Shown here: positions 43,525 through 52,368 of the stretch, in pieces | How positions within the stretch are numbered: position 1 is the stretch's first letter | How the letters are laid out: the number at the start of each line of letters is the position of its first letter | From: Yunchengibacter salinarum | GTDB lineage: Bacteria; Pseudomonadota; Alphaproteobacteria; Sphingomonadales; Kordiimonadaceae | Direction: 5' to 3' | Assembly (NCBI RefSeq): GCF_037658235.1 | Contig: NZ_JBBJLN010000007.1 | Location: 1 to 64,000, forward strand | Length of the DNA stretch: 64,000 nt | Position numbers and translations under genes: made by a program | Notes under the pieces: generated by a model | The model's input: the letters and a program-made list of their open reading frames with translations, nothing else | Told to the model about the DNA's origin: nothing | The model's database searches: none

Positions 43525-44693
43525 AATGTCGCCCCCGTGGCATCCTGTTCCCCGGCATTCAGCCGGGGCCGCGGCGGTCGGATCACCTGATGATCCGGCA
43601 CGCCCCGCGCCCGCAGGTCCGCCGCGATCTCGTCCGCGAACGCCGCCGAGGTGATAACCACATGATCCACCGTGGCAAAGTCCATGTCTCCCCGTATGGG
43701 CACACCGTCGAACGCCCCGCGCACATCCCGGTCCAGCATGGCGATCATCCGCAGCCCCGGCAGCCGATCCGTCAATGCAAGCATCAGCCGTCGCCCCCGC
43801 TCCCCCGCGCCGTAAAGCGCAAGTCGGGCATTCGGGGCCACATTTCGCGCCACATGTTCGATCAGGGCATGGTCATGCCGGTCCAGATAAAGGTCAGGTG
43901 CCCAAGGGGTGAAGGGCGTGGCATCCCGCGCATCCCGGTACGCCTGCCGATAGGGATGAACACAGGATCGCCGCCAGGGCTTTTCCGGGCCGGTGAAGTG
44001 CATGATCGCCGGATCGGCGGGCGCGGTGCCGTCATGCAAGCTGTGGGTCTGCACATTATAGCGCTGACCGAGATACAGAACCCGCCCGTCCAGCACCAGA
44101 TTCAGAATGTCCTGATCGTTATAATCGAACCGGTGCCCGGAATGAAGCTGATCCATCAGCGCCTGTTCCACCCGCGCCGACCGCCAGGCATCCATGTCCA
44201 CCAGCATCAGACCGGCGCTGAAATACCGCCCGCGCGTGGTGCCAAGCAGCCGCCCCTGTCCGCGCGGTTCCAGCTTGGTTTCGCTCACCGCCGCCACCAC
44301 ATGGCCCTGCAAATCGGTATGGTCATAAAGCGGGCGCAGGCTTTCCAGCGCGATCATGTCCGCATCCATGTAGAGCACGCGGGTCACCGTCTTTGGCAGC
44401 ACCCGCGCCAGCGCGAAGCGATAATAAGTGGCCACGCTCAGGCGTTCAGCCAGGGCATCCCCCAGCATGGCATCGGCAAAGGCACCCGGCCCCAGATCAT
44501 ACAGGTGCACCGCAAGCCCCGCCCCCGCCATGGCGTTCAGGCCCTCCGCCTCGTCCGCCGCAAGCCCGCCGTGCAGCACGTGTGCCACCAGCGGGCCCGG
44601 CGTGGTGCGCCGCACGCTTTCCAGCGTGGCCGCCATGTGCGGGGCGAAACCCGCATCAATGCAGAACACCAGATGCAGCGACGCCGTGGTCAT
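43521..44693 (-). CDS. Glycosyltransferase family 8 protein with C-terminal Rossmann-like domain
   Basis: A 390-residue protein. Residues 1-270 are GT8-like: HLVFCIDAGFAPHMAATLES, VLYMDADMIALESLRPL with the DxD motif, and MHFTGPEKPWRRSC. After about residue 290 comes ARLALYGAGERGRRLMLALT, a nucleotide-binding glycine-rich fold as in PglD N-termini, ending VVITSAAFADEI. The second domain may sense or activate a sugar nucleotide. Its start overlaps the next upstream gene by 4 bases. Confidence 0.75.
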   Translation of the reverse strand: MTTASLHLVFCIDAGFAPHMAATLESVRRTTPGPLVAHVLHGGLAADEAEGLNAMAGAGLAVHLYDLGPGAFADAMLGDALAERLSVATYYRFALARVLPKTVTRVLYMDADMIALESLRPLYDHTDLQGHVVAAVSETKLEPRGQGRLLGTTRGRYFSAGLMLVDMDAWRSARVEQALMDQLHSGHRFDYNDQDILNLVLDGRVLYLGQRYNVQTHSLHDGTAPADPAIMHFTGPEKPWRRSCVHPYRQAYRDARDATPFTPWAPDLYLDRHDHALIEHVARNVAPNARLALYGAGERGRRLMLALTDRLPGLRMIAMLDRDVRGAFDGVPIRGDMDFATVDHVVITSAAFADEIAADLRARGVPDHQVIRPPRPRLNAGEQDATGATL

Positions 44694-45103
44694 GACAAAT
44701 CCTGATCAAGCTGCTGAAAGACCCGGATGGCCTGCTTGAGCTGGCTGGAGGATACATCCCGTGTGCGGGGCAGATATTCCACCCGGCACAGATCGCCGAG
44801 ATCATCGAACCGGCCCCGCCAGTCATCCCCCATGACGAACACGTCCACGCCAAATGCCTGAATGTCGCGCCGCTTCTGGTCCCAGCTTTCCTCCGGGATC
44901 ACCCGGTCCACATGGCGACAGCTTTCAAGGATGGCGGCGCGGTGGGCATAGGGCATCAGCGTGGTCTTGCCCTTGGTTTCATTGAAGGCGTCGGTGGACA
45001 GCCCCACCACCAGCCTGTCACCGAAGCCGCGCGCCCGTTCCAGCAGCCGCACATGGCCCACATGGAACAGATCGAAGGTGCCATAGGTGATCACCGTGGT
45101 CAT
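44690..45103 (-). CDS. tagD: Glycerol-3-phosphate cytidylyltransferase (TagD-like)
   Basis: A 137-residue nucleotidyltransferase. ITYGTFDLFHVGHVRLLERA holds the HxGH motif, and MGDDWRGRFDDL and VEYLPRTRDVSSS the other conserved sites (R-T-x-x-V/I-S-S/T). It makes CDP-glycerol from CTP and glycerol-3-phosphate. Length matches TagD (about 130). Adjacent TagF-like protein uses CDP-glycerol. Both overlap by 4 bases. Confidence 0.9.
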   Translation of the reverse strand: MTTVITYGTFDLFHVGHVRLLERARGFGDRLVVGLSTDAFNETKGKTTLMPYAHRAAILESCRHVDRVIPEESWDQKRRDIQAFGVDVFVMGDDWRGRFDDLGDLCRVEYLPRTRDVSSSQLKQAIRVFQQLDQDLS

Positions 45104-46551
45104 GCTATCTCCCGGATGAAGTCCACAATGGCGGGCGTGGCGGGCCGGTCCACCAGTTCAAGCCGGCGGCGCAGATCCCGCCGGGTTCGGGCGTATCCAT
45201 CCTGACCGGCAGCCACATCGGCCAGCGCCGCGGCCAGGTCGGCCCGGTCCCGCGCCACGGGCCCGGCGATAAACAGGCTGTCCGGCACGGCGGCGGCGCC
45301 GCGCACCGCCTGATAGGCGTCCCGGTCGAACTGGTAATAGACGATCGGGCGGTCGCAAACGAGAAAATCGAACGCGACGGAAGAATAATCCGTGATCAGG
45401 CATTCCGCCTCCGCCAGCCATGGATAAGGATCGCGCCCGCCGGGGAACAGATAAAGATGCGGGTACCCCGGCAGCGGTAGCAGATCGTCCGTCAAGGGCA
45501 GGTCCAGCGCATCCTGCACCGCGCGGGCCACAAAGGGGTGATATTTGAGGACCAGGGAGCGCCCGTGCCGCGCCGCCAGCCCCTCTGCCCAGTCCAGATC
45601 AAGGCCCGCGCGGGTGGGGTCCGCATCCCGAAAGGTGGGCATATAAACCCAGAGCGGCCCCGTGTCCGCCAGCACGGCTTCCAGCCGTTCCCGCGAGACG
45701 CTCACCTCCCACGGCCTGTCAATCCGGGGCTGGATCAGCGCATCGCAGCGGGGATAGCCAAGCGCCTCATAGCGTGCCGCCCGAAACATGCCGGGAAACA
45801 CATGACGATTGAACCAGGCCGACGAAGACAGAAAAGCCGCATCCCGCACATGCTCATAATGACCATTGCCCGCCAGCGCCTTGTAGGGCAGCCCGTGCCA
45901 GAGCTGAACCACCGGCACGGCGGCACGCAGGCAGGCAAACCGGTCACTGGTGGCTTCATGATCCACCACCAGCCGCGCCGCCCGCACCAGCGGCCACCAA
46001 CCGGTCATGGGCCGGTTCAGCCAAACACCCGGCTGATCGGCGACACATCCCGGCGGCGGAGGTGCATCAAACCCTACAAGGCGGGCCTCTTTGCCATGGA
46101 CAGCGCGGTGGTGCCGATAGGCGAGCAGCACATTGCTGTCGAAAAATCCTTCCGCGTAATAAACGGTGCCCTTTTGCGACACCATCCTCCGCGCCAACCG
46201 GAAAAGGCCGCTGCGCAACCGGCCCCGAAGGCGGCCAAGACGCACGGACCAGCGCCGCCGATAGGGTCGGAATGTATCATCCGTCATGGCCGTCAACAGG
46301 GTGCGCGCCGGAAAACCGCGCCCCATCAAGCCTTCGCATATGACTGCCTGCGCCTCGCCCGGCGCCACAACCGCATAATCAAAGGATTCAGCCTCCGCCG
46401 CGCCATTGATGATGCCCACGCCGCGCTTGAAATTATCCATCAGGCCCAGCACCTCGGCCCCGGCGTGGCCCAGCCTTCGGGCAAGATCCCTGCCCGCCGG
46501 GTTGGCCGGCGCCACATAAACCCGTCGGTGCGCCAGATCAGTTAACCGCAT
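45100..46551 (-). CDS. CDP-glycerol glycerophosphotransferase (TagB/TagF-like)
   Basis: A 483-residue protein. The C-terminal half carries LWHGLPYKAL, LWVYMPTFRDADPTR, LVLKYHPF and ECLITDYSSVAFDFLVCDRP, which are the conserved sites of TagF-type polymerases. It would transfer glycerol-phosphate from CDP-glycerol to a glycan. In a Gram-negative cell this suggests a glycerol-phosphate substituent on a surface polysaccharide or flagellar glycan rather than a wall teichoic acid. Confidence 0.85.
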   Translation of the reverse strand: MRLTDLAHRRVYVAPANPAGRDLARRLGHAGAEVLGLMDNFKRGVGIINGAAEAESFDYAVVAPGEAQAVICEGLMGRGFPARTLLTAMTDDTFRPYRRRWSVRLGRLRGRLRSGLFRLARRMVSQKGTVYYAEGFFDSNVLLAYRHHRAVHGKEARLVGFDAPPPPGCVADQPGVWLNRPMTGWWPLVRAARLVVDHEATSDRFACLRAAVPVVQLWHGLPYKALAGNGHYEHVRDAAFLSSSAWFNRHVFPGMFRAARYEALGYPRCDALIQPRIDRPWEVSVSRERLEAVLADTGPLWVYMPTFRDADPTRAGLDLDWAEGLAARHGRSLVLKYHPFVARAVQDALDLPLTDDLLPLPGYPHLYLFPGGRDPYPWLAEAECLITDYSSVAFDFLVCDRPIVYYQFDRDAYQAVRGAAAVPDSLFIAGPVARDRADLAAALADVAAGQDGYARTRRDLRRRLELVDRPATPAIVDFIREIA

Positions 46552-47416
46552 GGGCCGTCGCTTTCGCGGCAGGGGCGGCCATATCCGGGAAATGCCGCGC
46601 GAAAATCTCGGGCGACCAGTGAAAGCGCGTCACCGGCAAGGGTGTGACCACACGCCCCTCACCCGCGCGGGCGCGGTCGCCGTCCGTCTGCCGCTGCCAC
46701 ATGCGGCTGCGAAAGGCATTGATCGCGGGCAGTTCCGGGCGGTGCCGCACCAGGGCCGCCATGGCGGCAATATCCGCATGGGTAAAATCCGCGCCCAGAT
46801 GCGCCGCCACGCGCTCCAGAAAATCCAGATCCTCGCGGTAATCCAGCACCCAGCGATGGCGCGCCCGCACGCCGCCGCTGTTCTTGCTGAGCCGATAGGC
46901 CAGCCGGGTCACGTCCGCCATGGTGCGCACCGGCATGGTCACATGCTCCCGCGCCGTGGGATTGCCGCAGTCACGATCGGCCTGAAGCAGCCGTGCCGCC
47001 GTCACATATTCGGCGTCGATGCCATGGGGAAAACCCACCAGATTGCCATAATCCACGGCAGCGCTGTGAAACGCGGCCCCCAGAGCGGCCACAATGGCCG
47101 GGTCCAGAAGCGGACAGTCCCCCGTCAGCCGAAGCACCACGTCGGGCCTGCGCGCGCGCACCACCGCCGCGAACCGGCCCAACACATCCGCCGACGGGCC
47201 GGTCATCACCGGCCAGCCATTGGCCCGGCAGGTTTCCACGATGGGGGCATCCTGCACACTGTCCCCCGTGGCCACCACCACATCGTCCACGCCTTTGATC
47301 GCCATGGCGCGCGTGACCACATGATGCAGCACCGACCACCCGGCCAGCGGCATCAATGCCTTGCCGGGCAAGCGGCTGGACCCCATGCGAGTCTGTATGA
47401 TGGCCAGCGTGGTCAT
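46538..47416 (-). CDS. SpsF-like sugar cytidylyltransferase
   Basis: A 292-residue protein. TLAIIQTRMGSSRLPGKAL is the nucleotide-binding N-terminus of the KdsB/NeuA/SpsF family, and VLRLTGDCPLLDPAIVAAL the second site. It probably makes a CMP- or CDP-linked sugar. It resembles SpsF more than PseF, so it is not assigned to pseudaminic acid. It leads the minus-strand operon that runs on to 42388 and overlaps the TagF-like gene by 14 bases. No sigma-54 site was seen upstream. Confidence 0.75.
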   Translation of the reverse strand: MTTLAIIQTRMGSSRLPGKALMPLAGWSVLHHVVTRAMAIKGVDDVVVATGDSVQDAPIVETCRANGWPVMTGPSADVLGRFAAVVRARRPDVVLRLTGDCPLLDPAIVAALGAAFHSAAVDYGNLVGFPHGIDAEYVTAARLLQADRDCGNPTAREHVTMPVRTMADVTRLAYRLSKNSGGVRARHRWVLDYREDLDFLERVAAHLGADFTHADIAAMAALVRHRPELPAINAFRSRMWQRQTDGDRARAGEGRVVTPLPVTRFHWSPEIFARHFPDMAAPAAKATAHAVN

Positions 47417-47476
47417 GGTCCCTGTCTGCTCCCGTTCCTGTTTGTATTACCGTTCCGGCATCAGACCTGGCGGCGC

Positions 47477-49207
47477 TCAGGCCAGCCGGTCGGCAAAATC
47501 TTTTTTCAGGGCCTCCAGCGCGTGGAGCGGCCCGTATTTCTTGAAATTCAGATCCTTGCCCCGCTGGGATTCGATCATACGGGAATGATCGGGGTCAAAG
47601 GCGATGCAATCCGTATCCTGCCCGAAATGCCACCAGAAGGCATAATGGCGCTGCACCAGCACATAGGTGGGCAGCCCCACCGCCAGCGCCATCCAACTGG
47701 GCGCCACGGATGGTCCGACAAACAGGTCCAGATTGCTCATGATGGCCAGATTGGCCTCAATGTCCTTCTTGAGGTCCACATCATCCCAGCGATGGATGGT
47801 CACGCCGAAGCGCGCCTCCGCGTCCCGGATTTCCTCCTCGCAATCGGTGTATTGCAGGCTGACGAATTCCAGCCCCGGCACCTCGAATAACGGGGCGTAG
47901 TCCTCAAGGCTGAGATAGCGGTGACGGCGCATCCCCTTTTGCCGCTGACTGGTCCAGGCAAGGCCGATACGCAGCTTGCCGGTCAAACCGGACAGGCGAT
48001 CCCGCCAGAAGGCGGCGCGCTCCGGGTCAGGGCCGAGAACCGGCTTGCGCACGGGCGCCATATCCGCGATCTCGTGCCAGAAATGCTGCATCAAAGACCC
48101 GGCCGGAATGCAATAGTCGGGCTTGCCCCGCTCGCCAGCCCGAATTTCCCGGTCCAGGCCCGGATAGTGCCGGAAGCGGTAGCCATCCTTGCGGAAATCC
48201 TGAGAAGCATAGGCGGGGCATTCAAAATTGCGTTCATAAGCGTCCGTCAGCCGGCTGTCACAGGTCAGCAGCACTTCCCCCGCCAGCGGCTTCAGGCGAT
48301 CGAACAGGAAAGAGAAGAGAATCTCGTCCCCCAGGCCCTGCTCGTTCATCACCAGCACGGTCTTGCCCGTGAGATCCTCCCCCCGCCAACGGGGTGCATC
48401 CACCGCATACTGCACCACCTGCGCGCTTTCCCGGTTCTTGTCCAGGCGCCATTCATATTCGGGATAGGCTTGCGCCAGTTCACCGCGCATGAAGAGCTCA
48501 AAGGCCAACCCCACATGCAGTTCCGGCTCGGTCGGACGGAGCGCGATCCCCCGGCGCAGCAGGTCTGGCCGCTCTTTCCAGGGGGCGATCATGGAATAGT
48601 TGTTCAGTGCGCGGTAATCATTGGGATTAATCTTGAGCGCCTCCTGAAAGAACTGCCGTGCCTGCGGCTGTTTCCGCTGCGCCCGCGCGCACAGCCCCGC
48701 CACATTCCAAAGGGCCACATTTTCGGGAAAAATGGGCAGCACTTTCTGAAGATAGGCGATGGCGTCGTCATAGCGTTCCTGATGCATCATCGCCGCCGCC
48801 AGGTGGGCGTGATATTCCGCCTCCTTCGGGTTGAAGGCGATGGCGTGGTGCCACAGTTTCTCGGACACATCGAACATTTCCATGTCCGCCGCCATGTGCC
48901 CCATCACATTGACCAGTTGTTCCGTCGGTTCGCTGCGGGCCAGAATGTGCTCCAGCGTTTCGATCGCCTTGGCCCGCTGGCCCAGTTGGCTGAGACAGAA
49001 AGCCACCACCACCCATATCTGATTGTTGGCGGGTTGCAGTTCGGACACTTCCAGAAGCAGGTTGACCGCATCCGCCCAGCGCTCCTGCCGCTGGGCTTTC
49101 AGGGCTTTCTGGGTGAGCTTCGAGGCCTTGCCGCTTTTGTTGCGCGCCGACCGGTCCAGTTGCGCCCGAGCCGTCTCGAAATCCTTTTGAGCGAGACCTA
49201 ACGTCAT
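47477..49207 (-). CDS. flmG: FlmG-like TPR glycosyltransferase for flagellin
   Basis: A 576-residue soluble protein. Residues 30-260 are TPR repeats (AVNLLLEVSELQPANNQIWV, ALKINPNDYRALNNYSMIAP). The C-terminal half is a GT-B-like domain (MNEQGLGDEILFSFLFDRLK, RIGLAWTSQRQKG, FVGPSVAPSWMALAVGLPTY). This is the layout of Caulobacter FlmG, which binds flagellin through its TPRs and transfers pseudaminic acid. Location beside flbT, flaF and flagellins, with pse genes nearby, supports it. A sigma-54 site lies upstream at 49328. Confidence 0.85.
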   Translation of the reverse strand: MTLGLAQKDFETARAQLDRSARNKSGKASKLTQKALKAQRQERWADAVNLLLEVSELQPANNQIWVVVAFCLSQLGQRAKAIETLEHILARSEPTEQLVNVMGHMAADMEMFDVSEKLWHHAIAFNPKEAEYHAHLAAAMMHQERYDDAIAYLQKVLPIFPENVALWNVAGLCARAQRKQPQARQFFQEALKINPNDYRALNNYSMIAPWKERPDLLRRGIALRPTEPELHVGLAFELFMRGELAQAYPEYEWRLDKNRESAQVVQYAVDAPRWRGEDLTGKTVLVMNEQGLGDEILFSFLFDRLKPLAGEVLLTCDSRLTDAYERNFECPAYASQDFRKDGYRFRHYPGLDREIRAGERGKPDYCIPAGSLMQHFWHEIADMAPVRKPVLGPDPERAAFWRDRLSGLTGKLRIGLAWTSQRQKGMRRHRYLSLEDYAPLFEVPGLEFVSLQYTDCEEEIRDAEARFGVTIHRWDDVDLKKDIEANLAIMSNLDLFVGPSVAPSWMALAVGLPTYVLVQRHYAFWWHFGQDTDCIAFDPDHSRMIESQRGKDLNFKKYGPLHALEALKKDFADRLA

Positions 49208-49327
49208 GAACTCTGTCCTTCCTGTGCTTTCCAGCCGTGACAGCCTTCACACTAGCATGATCGGCCCGGCATCATGGGTGCAATTGCGCATCAAGCGGAC
49301 ACGCAACCATGAAACAGATCGGTTGGC

Positions 49328-49344
49328 AGCAAGAATCATACCAC
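49328..49344 (-). promoter_or_regulatory. Sigma-54 promoter of the flmG-like gene
   Basis: On the minus strand TGGTATGATTCTTGCT, with CC at 49341-49342 and GC at 49329-49330 on the plus strand. It lies 121 bases ahead of the ATG in a 293-base gap shared with flbT. The -24 part is imperfect. Confidence 0.6.
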
Positions 49345-49500
49345 CACACCCCACCCTGCCCGGTCCATGGCCCACCGGGTTCAAGCGCCAATGGTAACGA
49401 CGCCCCGCAACCGGCGAAACCGCTCAGGCGTTTTCCCTTTTGCAATCCTCTGGAAAAAAATTTAATAATGAAAGGGCATTTTTACGGTTCAGGGGGTACC

Positions 49501-49899
49501 ATGGCGCTTAAGCTATCGCTTCGACCGGGCGAAAAGATCGTGATCAACGGCGCGGTTGTGGAAAACGGGGACCGGCGGTCCAGCCTGATGGTCCACAACA
49601 AGGCCTCGATCCTGCGTGAAAAAGACATCATGAAGGAGGAACAGGTCACAACGCCGGCACGTCGGATCTATTTCCCCATCATGCTGATGTATATGGATGG
49701 TCCCAATTATAAGGACTATTACGAGGAATTCGTGCTGCGCATGAACGAGTTCATGAACGCCATATCCACACCGGAAGCCATATCCACATGCGTGGAAATC
49801 AGCCGGGATGTGATGAATGCGGACTATTACAAGGCCCTGGTGAAATGCAAGAAGCTGATCACCTTCGAGGCGGAGCGCCTGGCTTATAGCGGGGACTGA
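49501..49899 (+). CDS. flbT: Flagellin mRNA regulator FlbT
   Basis: A 132-residue protein. MALKLSLRPGEKIVINGAVV and ILREKDIMKEEQVTTPARRI are FlbT hallmarks. In Caulobacter FlbT binds the 5' leader of flagellin mRNA and destabilises it until the hook is complete. CAGGGGG lies close ahead of the ATG. It is followed by flaF and three flagellin genes whose leaders carry A-loop hairpins. No clear promoter was found for it. Confidence 0.95.
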   Translation: MALKLSLRPGEKIVINGAVVENGDRRSSLMVHNKASILREKDIMKEEQVTTPARRIYFPIMLMYMDGPNYKDYYEEFVLRMNEFMNAISTPEAISTCVEISRDVMNADYYKALVKCKKLITFEAERLAYSGD

Positions 49900-49920
49900 A
49901 ACCGACCATCAGATGCCACA

Positions 49921-49938
49921 CCGGCACAATATTTGCAT
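49921..49938 (+). promoter_or_regulatory. Sigma-54 promoter of flaF
   Basis: CCGGCACAATATTTGCAT, with GG at 49923 and GC at 49935. It lies about 126 bases ahead of the flaF ATG. Confidence 0.75.
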
Positions 49939-50063
49939 ATTTGGTCGTGCTGTCCCGAACGCATACGGCGCCGCCCAAGCCAGACCGGCCCGGCGCGGGA
50001 GATGGATGGTCAAGCCACGGCCTGCGTGGTATATGTATTGTCAGGTGGTAAACAGGCGAGCGC

Positions 50064-50603
50064 ATGTCCTATCAAGCCTATCAACAGGCCCAGCAAAGCA
50101 GTGAAACACCGTCGCAGACGGAATATCGTCTGATGGCAAAGGTCACGCGGGCCCTGATGGATGCCCAGCCCAAGGGAAGCCGTCATCCTGAGACGGTCAA
50201 GGCCCTGGACTGGAACCGCCGCATGTGGAGCACCTTTTCCTCGGACTGTGGCGCCAAGGGCAATGGCCTGCCGCCACAATTGCGCGCAAGCATCATTTCG
50301 CTGGCCATCTGGGTTTCCAAGCATACATCCAAGGTCATTCGGGGCCAGGAAACGCTGGACGAGCTGATTTCCGTCAACAAGACCGTGATGGAAGGTCTGG
50401 CCATGCAGGCCAGGAATGCCGGCGGTCAGCAGGCGCGCCCCACACCGCCCCCGGCAGGCGGTACTGGCGCATATGGCGGTACAACGCCGACGGGCGGCGG
50501 CACGGAGGCACGCACCAACCAGCAGTCCGGCAATAGCTCCGGCGGTGAAAAACCGGGTAGCGGGCCACAGGGCACGCCCGGCAAGATCAACTCCCTTCTC
50601 TAG
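50064..50603 (+). CDS. flaF: Flagellin secretion factor FlaF with long C-terminal tail
   Basis: A 179-residue protein. The first 120 residues are FlaF: SYQAYQQAQQSSETPSQTEY, LDWNRRMWSTFSSDCGAKGN, IISLAIWVSKHTSKVIRGQE. FlaF helps secrete flagellin and acts with FlbT. Family members are usually about 115-125 residues; the extra 55 here are Gly/Thr/Pro/Ser-rich and end GKINSLL, probably disordered. Confidence 0.92.
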   Translation: MSYQAYQQAQQSSETPSQTEYRLMAKVTRALMDAQPKGSRHPETVKALDWNRRMWSTFSSDCGAKGNGLPPQLRASIISLAIWVSKHTSKVIRGQETLDELISVNKTVMEGLAMQARNAGGQQARPTPPPAGGTGAYGGTTPTGGGTEARTNQQSGNSSGGEKPGSGPQGTPGKINSLL

Positions 50604-50832
50604 GATCGTCCCGCTTGGGGCCAGCAAGGCCAGATGAACCACGGCCTGGCGCCGCGCCGAAGTCGCGCGACCACACACCCACAGCCTGCCCATTATCCCG
50701 CGGCTCACTCGCGACCCCAGGCCCCGCATATGACGCGAGGCGACCTGCCAAGACCCTATGACGACACCATATGCGGAATAGGCAAAAGTTACCCGGCAAA
50801 TATAGCCCATCGGCCAATAGTACACCTTAAAT

Positions 50833-50853
50833 ATTAGGCATTTTTTGCCTAAT
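50833..50853. promoter_or_regulatory. Palindrome upstream of flagellin 2, candidate enhancer
   Basis: ATTAGGC-N7-GCCTAAT, centred about 117 bases ahead of the promoter GG. A near-copy precedes flagellin 4 at 53470. Position and symmetry suit a sigma-54 activator (FlbD-type) site. Confidence 0.55.
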
Positions 50854-50957
50854 TTGACAAACGATAGAGGTGTCGGAAAAATATACCGCCTCGCATATTG
50901 TTAAATAACCGATTAATTTCAGAATCTTATCAATATTCAGGTTGCAGATAGGAAAAA

Positions 50958-50975
50958 CTGGCACGGCAATCGCAT
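50958..50975 (+). promoter_or_regulatory. Sigma-54 promoter of flagellin 2
   Basis: CTGGCACGGCAATCGCAT, with GG at 50960 and GC at 50972. Confidence 0.88.
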
Positions 50976-50986
50976 AACATTGTCCC

Positions 50987-51048
50987 GAAGCAAAACGCTT
51001 CAGCTAAGCCGGCTCAAAAGAGCCAGACCTGGCGGACACAATGTCCGC
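50987..51048 (+). promoter_or_regulatory. Three leader hairpins of flagellin 2
   Basis: GAAGC-AAAAC-GCTTC (50987-51001), GGCTC-AAAA-GAGCC (51011-51024) and GCGGACA-CAA-TGTCCGC (51032-51048), all between the predicted start of transcription and the ATG at 51074. Candidate FlbT-binding elements. Confidence 0.55.
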
Positions 51049-51073
51049 GACATCTTCAGAATGGAGAGACAAC

Positions 51074-51901
51074 ATGTCCTTTTCGATCAACACCAATCCC
51101 AGTGCTCTGTCTGCCCTGCGTCAACTCAATGACACGACCGGGCAGTTGAACACCACTCAGACCCGCATCAACACCGGCCAGGAAGTTTCCTCCGCCAAAG
51201 ACAATGCTGCCGTATTCCAGATTGCGCAGAATCTGCGGTCTGACCTGAGCGGCCTGAAATCCGTGCAAGGCTCGCTGGACCGCGCCCAATCCACGGCAGA
51301 CGTGGCCATTGCCGCCGGTGAAGCCGTATCCGACCTGCTCATCCAGATGAAGGAAAAGGCCGTTGCCGCGGCCGATGGTGGTCTGGACAGCACCAGCCGG
51401 GCGGCCCTGGATCGGGACTTTACCGAATTGCGTGACCAGATCACGACGATTGTGGGTGAGGCCAGCTTCAACGGCACCAATGCGGTTGAAAGCGGCGGCG
51501 ACAACATCATCGCCATCACCAATGACACCGGCACCAACACCATTTCGGTGGCGGCCCAGGACTTGTCGCTGGGCGGTGGCAATGTGACGGTCGGCGCAAC
51601 CGACGACATCTCCACCAGCGCCAACGCGGCCACGCAGGTCACGAATCTGGAGGCTTCCATCTCCAACGTGAACTCGGCCCTGTCCTCGCTGGGTTCGTTC
51701 AGCCAGCGGGTTGAGCTTCAGCAGGAGTTCTCCACCCGTCTGTCCGACTCCATCGAAACCGGCGTCGGCAACCTGGTGGATGCGGACCTGGCCAAGGAGA
51801 GCGCCAACCTGCAGGCTCTGCAGACCAAGCAGCAGTTGGGTCTTCAGGCTCTGGGGATCGCCAACCAGGCGCCGCAGACCATCACCTCGCTCTTCGGTTA
51901 A
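51074..51901 (+). CDS. Flagellin 2
   Basis: A 275-residue flagellin: MSFSINTNPSALSALRQLN, GQEVSSAKDNAAVFQIAQNL, and at the end KQQLGLQALGIANQAPQTIT before SLFG. Its sequence is almost the same as flagellin 4 over much of the length, including at the DNA level. The central part SISNVNSALSSLGSFSQRVE has no large outer domain. GGAGAGAC precedes the ATG. It is the first of three tandem flagellin genes after flaF, each with its own promoter. Confidence 0.95.
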   Translation: MSFSINTNPSALSALRQLNDTTGQLNTTQTRINTGQEVSSAKDNAAVFQIAQNLRSDLSGLKSVQGSLDRAQSTADVAIAAGEAVSDLLIQMKEKAVAAADGGLDSTSRAALDRDFTELRDQITTIVGEASFNGTNAVESGGDNIIAITNDTGTNTISVAAQDLSLGGGNVTVGATDDISTSANAATQVTNLEASISNVNSALSSLGSFSQRVELQQEFSTRLSDSIETGVGNLVDADLAKESANLQALQTKQQLGLQALGIANQAPQTITSLFG

Positions 51902-51956
51902 GGGAACAGGCTTTTCGGTAGGTAAGCGAACACGCATAAAAATCGTTCGCACCGAT

Positions 51957-51990
51957 GCGGGCTCTCCTCCAGAACGGCTGGAGAGCCCGC
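51957..51990 (+). other. Strong hairpin after flagellin 2
   Basis: GCGGGCTCTCC (51957-51967) and GGAGAGCCCGC (51980-51990) form an 11-base perfect stem without a T-run. It may protect the mRNA 3' end. Confidence 0.5.
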
Positions 51991-52063
51991 CCCAAAGCCA
52001 CCGAAAACCTGCTCCCCCTAAACGCCAGGCGCGCTGGTCGCGGCCAGCGGTCAAGACCACAGA

Positions 52064-52098
52064 ACAACCCCCTGCTCCGGCGGGGGGTTGTCTATTTT
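52064..52098 (+). terminator. Rho-independent terminator after flagellin 2
   Basis: ACAACCCCC (52064-52072) pairs with GGGGGTTGT (52083-52091), followed by CTATTTTTG. Confidence 0.8.
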
Positions 52099-52289
52099 TG
52101 CCCTCTCCCTCCTCCGCCATGCCCCGATACGCGGCCCAACAACCGGGCACCCCCTGCCCGGCGCTTTTTGCCCGCACGCCCCGATAGCGGCAAAGCCTGC
52201 CCCGACATGGCGACCACAACGCATCACACACCATGAAATTCTTGTTCTTTTACAGTGATTTATACTTATTTCGCGCACTCTTTCCATGA

Positions 52290-52307
52290 TTGGCACACAT
52301 CCCGCAC
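52290..52307 (+). promoter_or_regulatory. Sigma-54 promoter of flagellin 3
   Basis: TTGGCACACATCCCGCAC, with GG at 52292 and GC at 52304. Confidence 0.88.
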
Positions 52308-52318
52308 TAAACGGGCCG

Positions 52319-52368
52319 AGAGGTAGAAACCCCTCTGCCAAGCAAAACGCCTGGCCGCAGAAACGCGG
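52319..52368 (+). promoter_or_regulatory. Leader hairpins of flagellin 3
   Basis: AGAGG / CCTCT (52319-52336), GCCA-A-GC-AAAAC-GC-C-TGGC (52337-52355) and CCGC-AGAAAC-GCGG (52355-52368). The A-rich loops echo those of flagellins 1, 2 and 4. AAGCAAAACGC is identical to the first leader hairpin of flagellin 2. Confidence 0.5.

Larger units (their letters stand above)
50604..51073. other. Regulatory region ahead of flagellin 2
   Basis: No gene is seen in this 470-base stretch. It holds an inverted repeat at 50833-50853, a sigma-54 promoter at 50958-50974 and a transcribed leader with three hairpins (50987-51048). An AT-rich segment around 50815-50940 lies between repeat and promoter. Confidence 0.7.

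Noticed and set aside
46538..47416. Calling the SpsF-like protein PseF
   Set aside because: The N-terminus (IIQTRMGSSRLPGKAL) and length fit SpsF better, and it sits in the CDP-glycerol operon rather than with pse genes.
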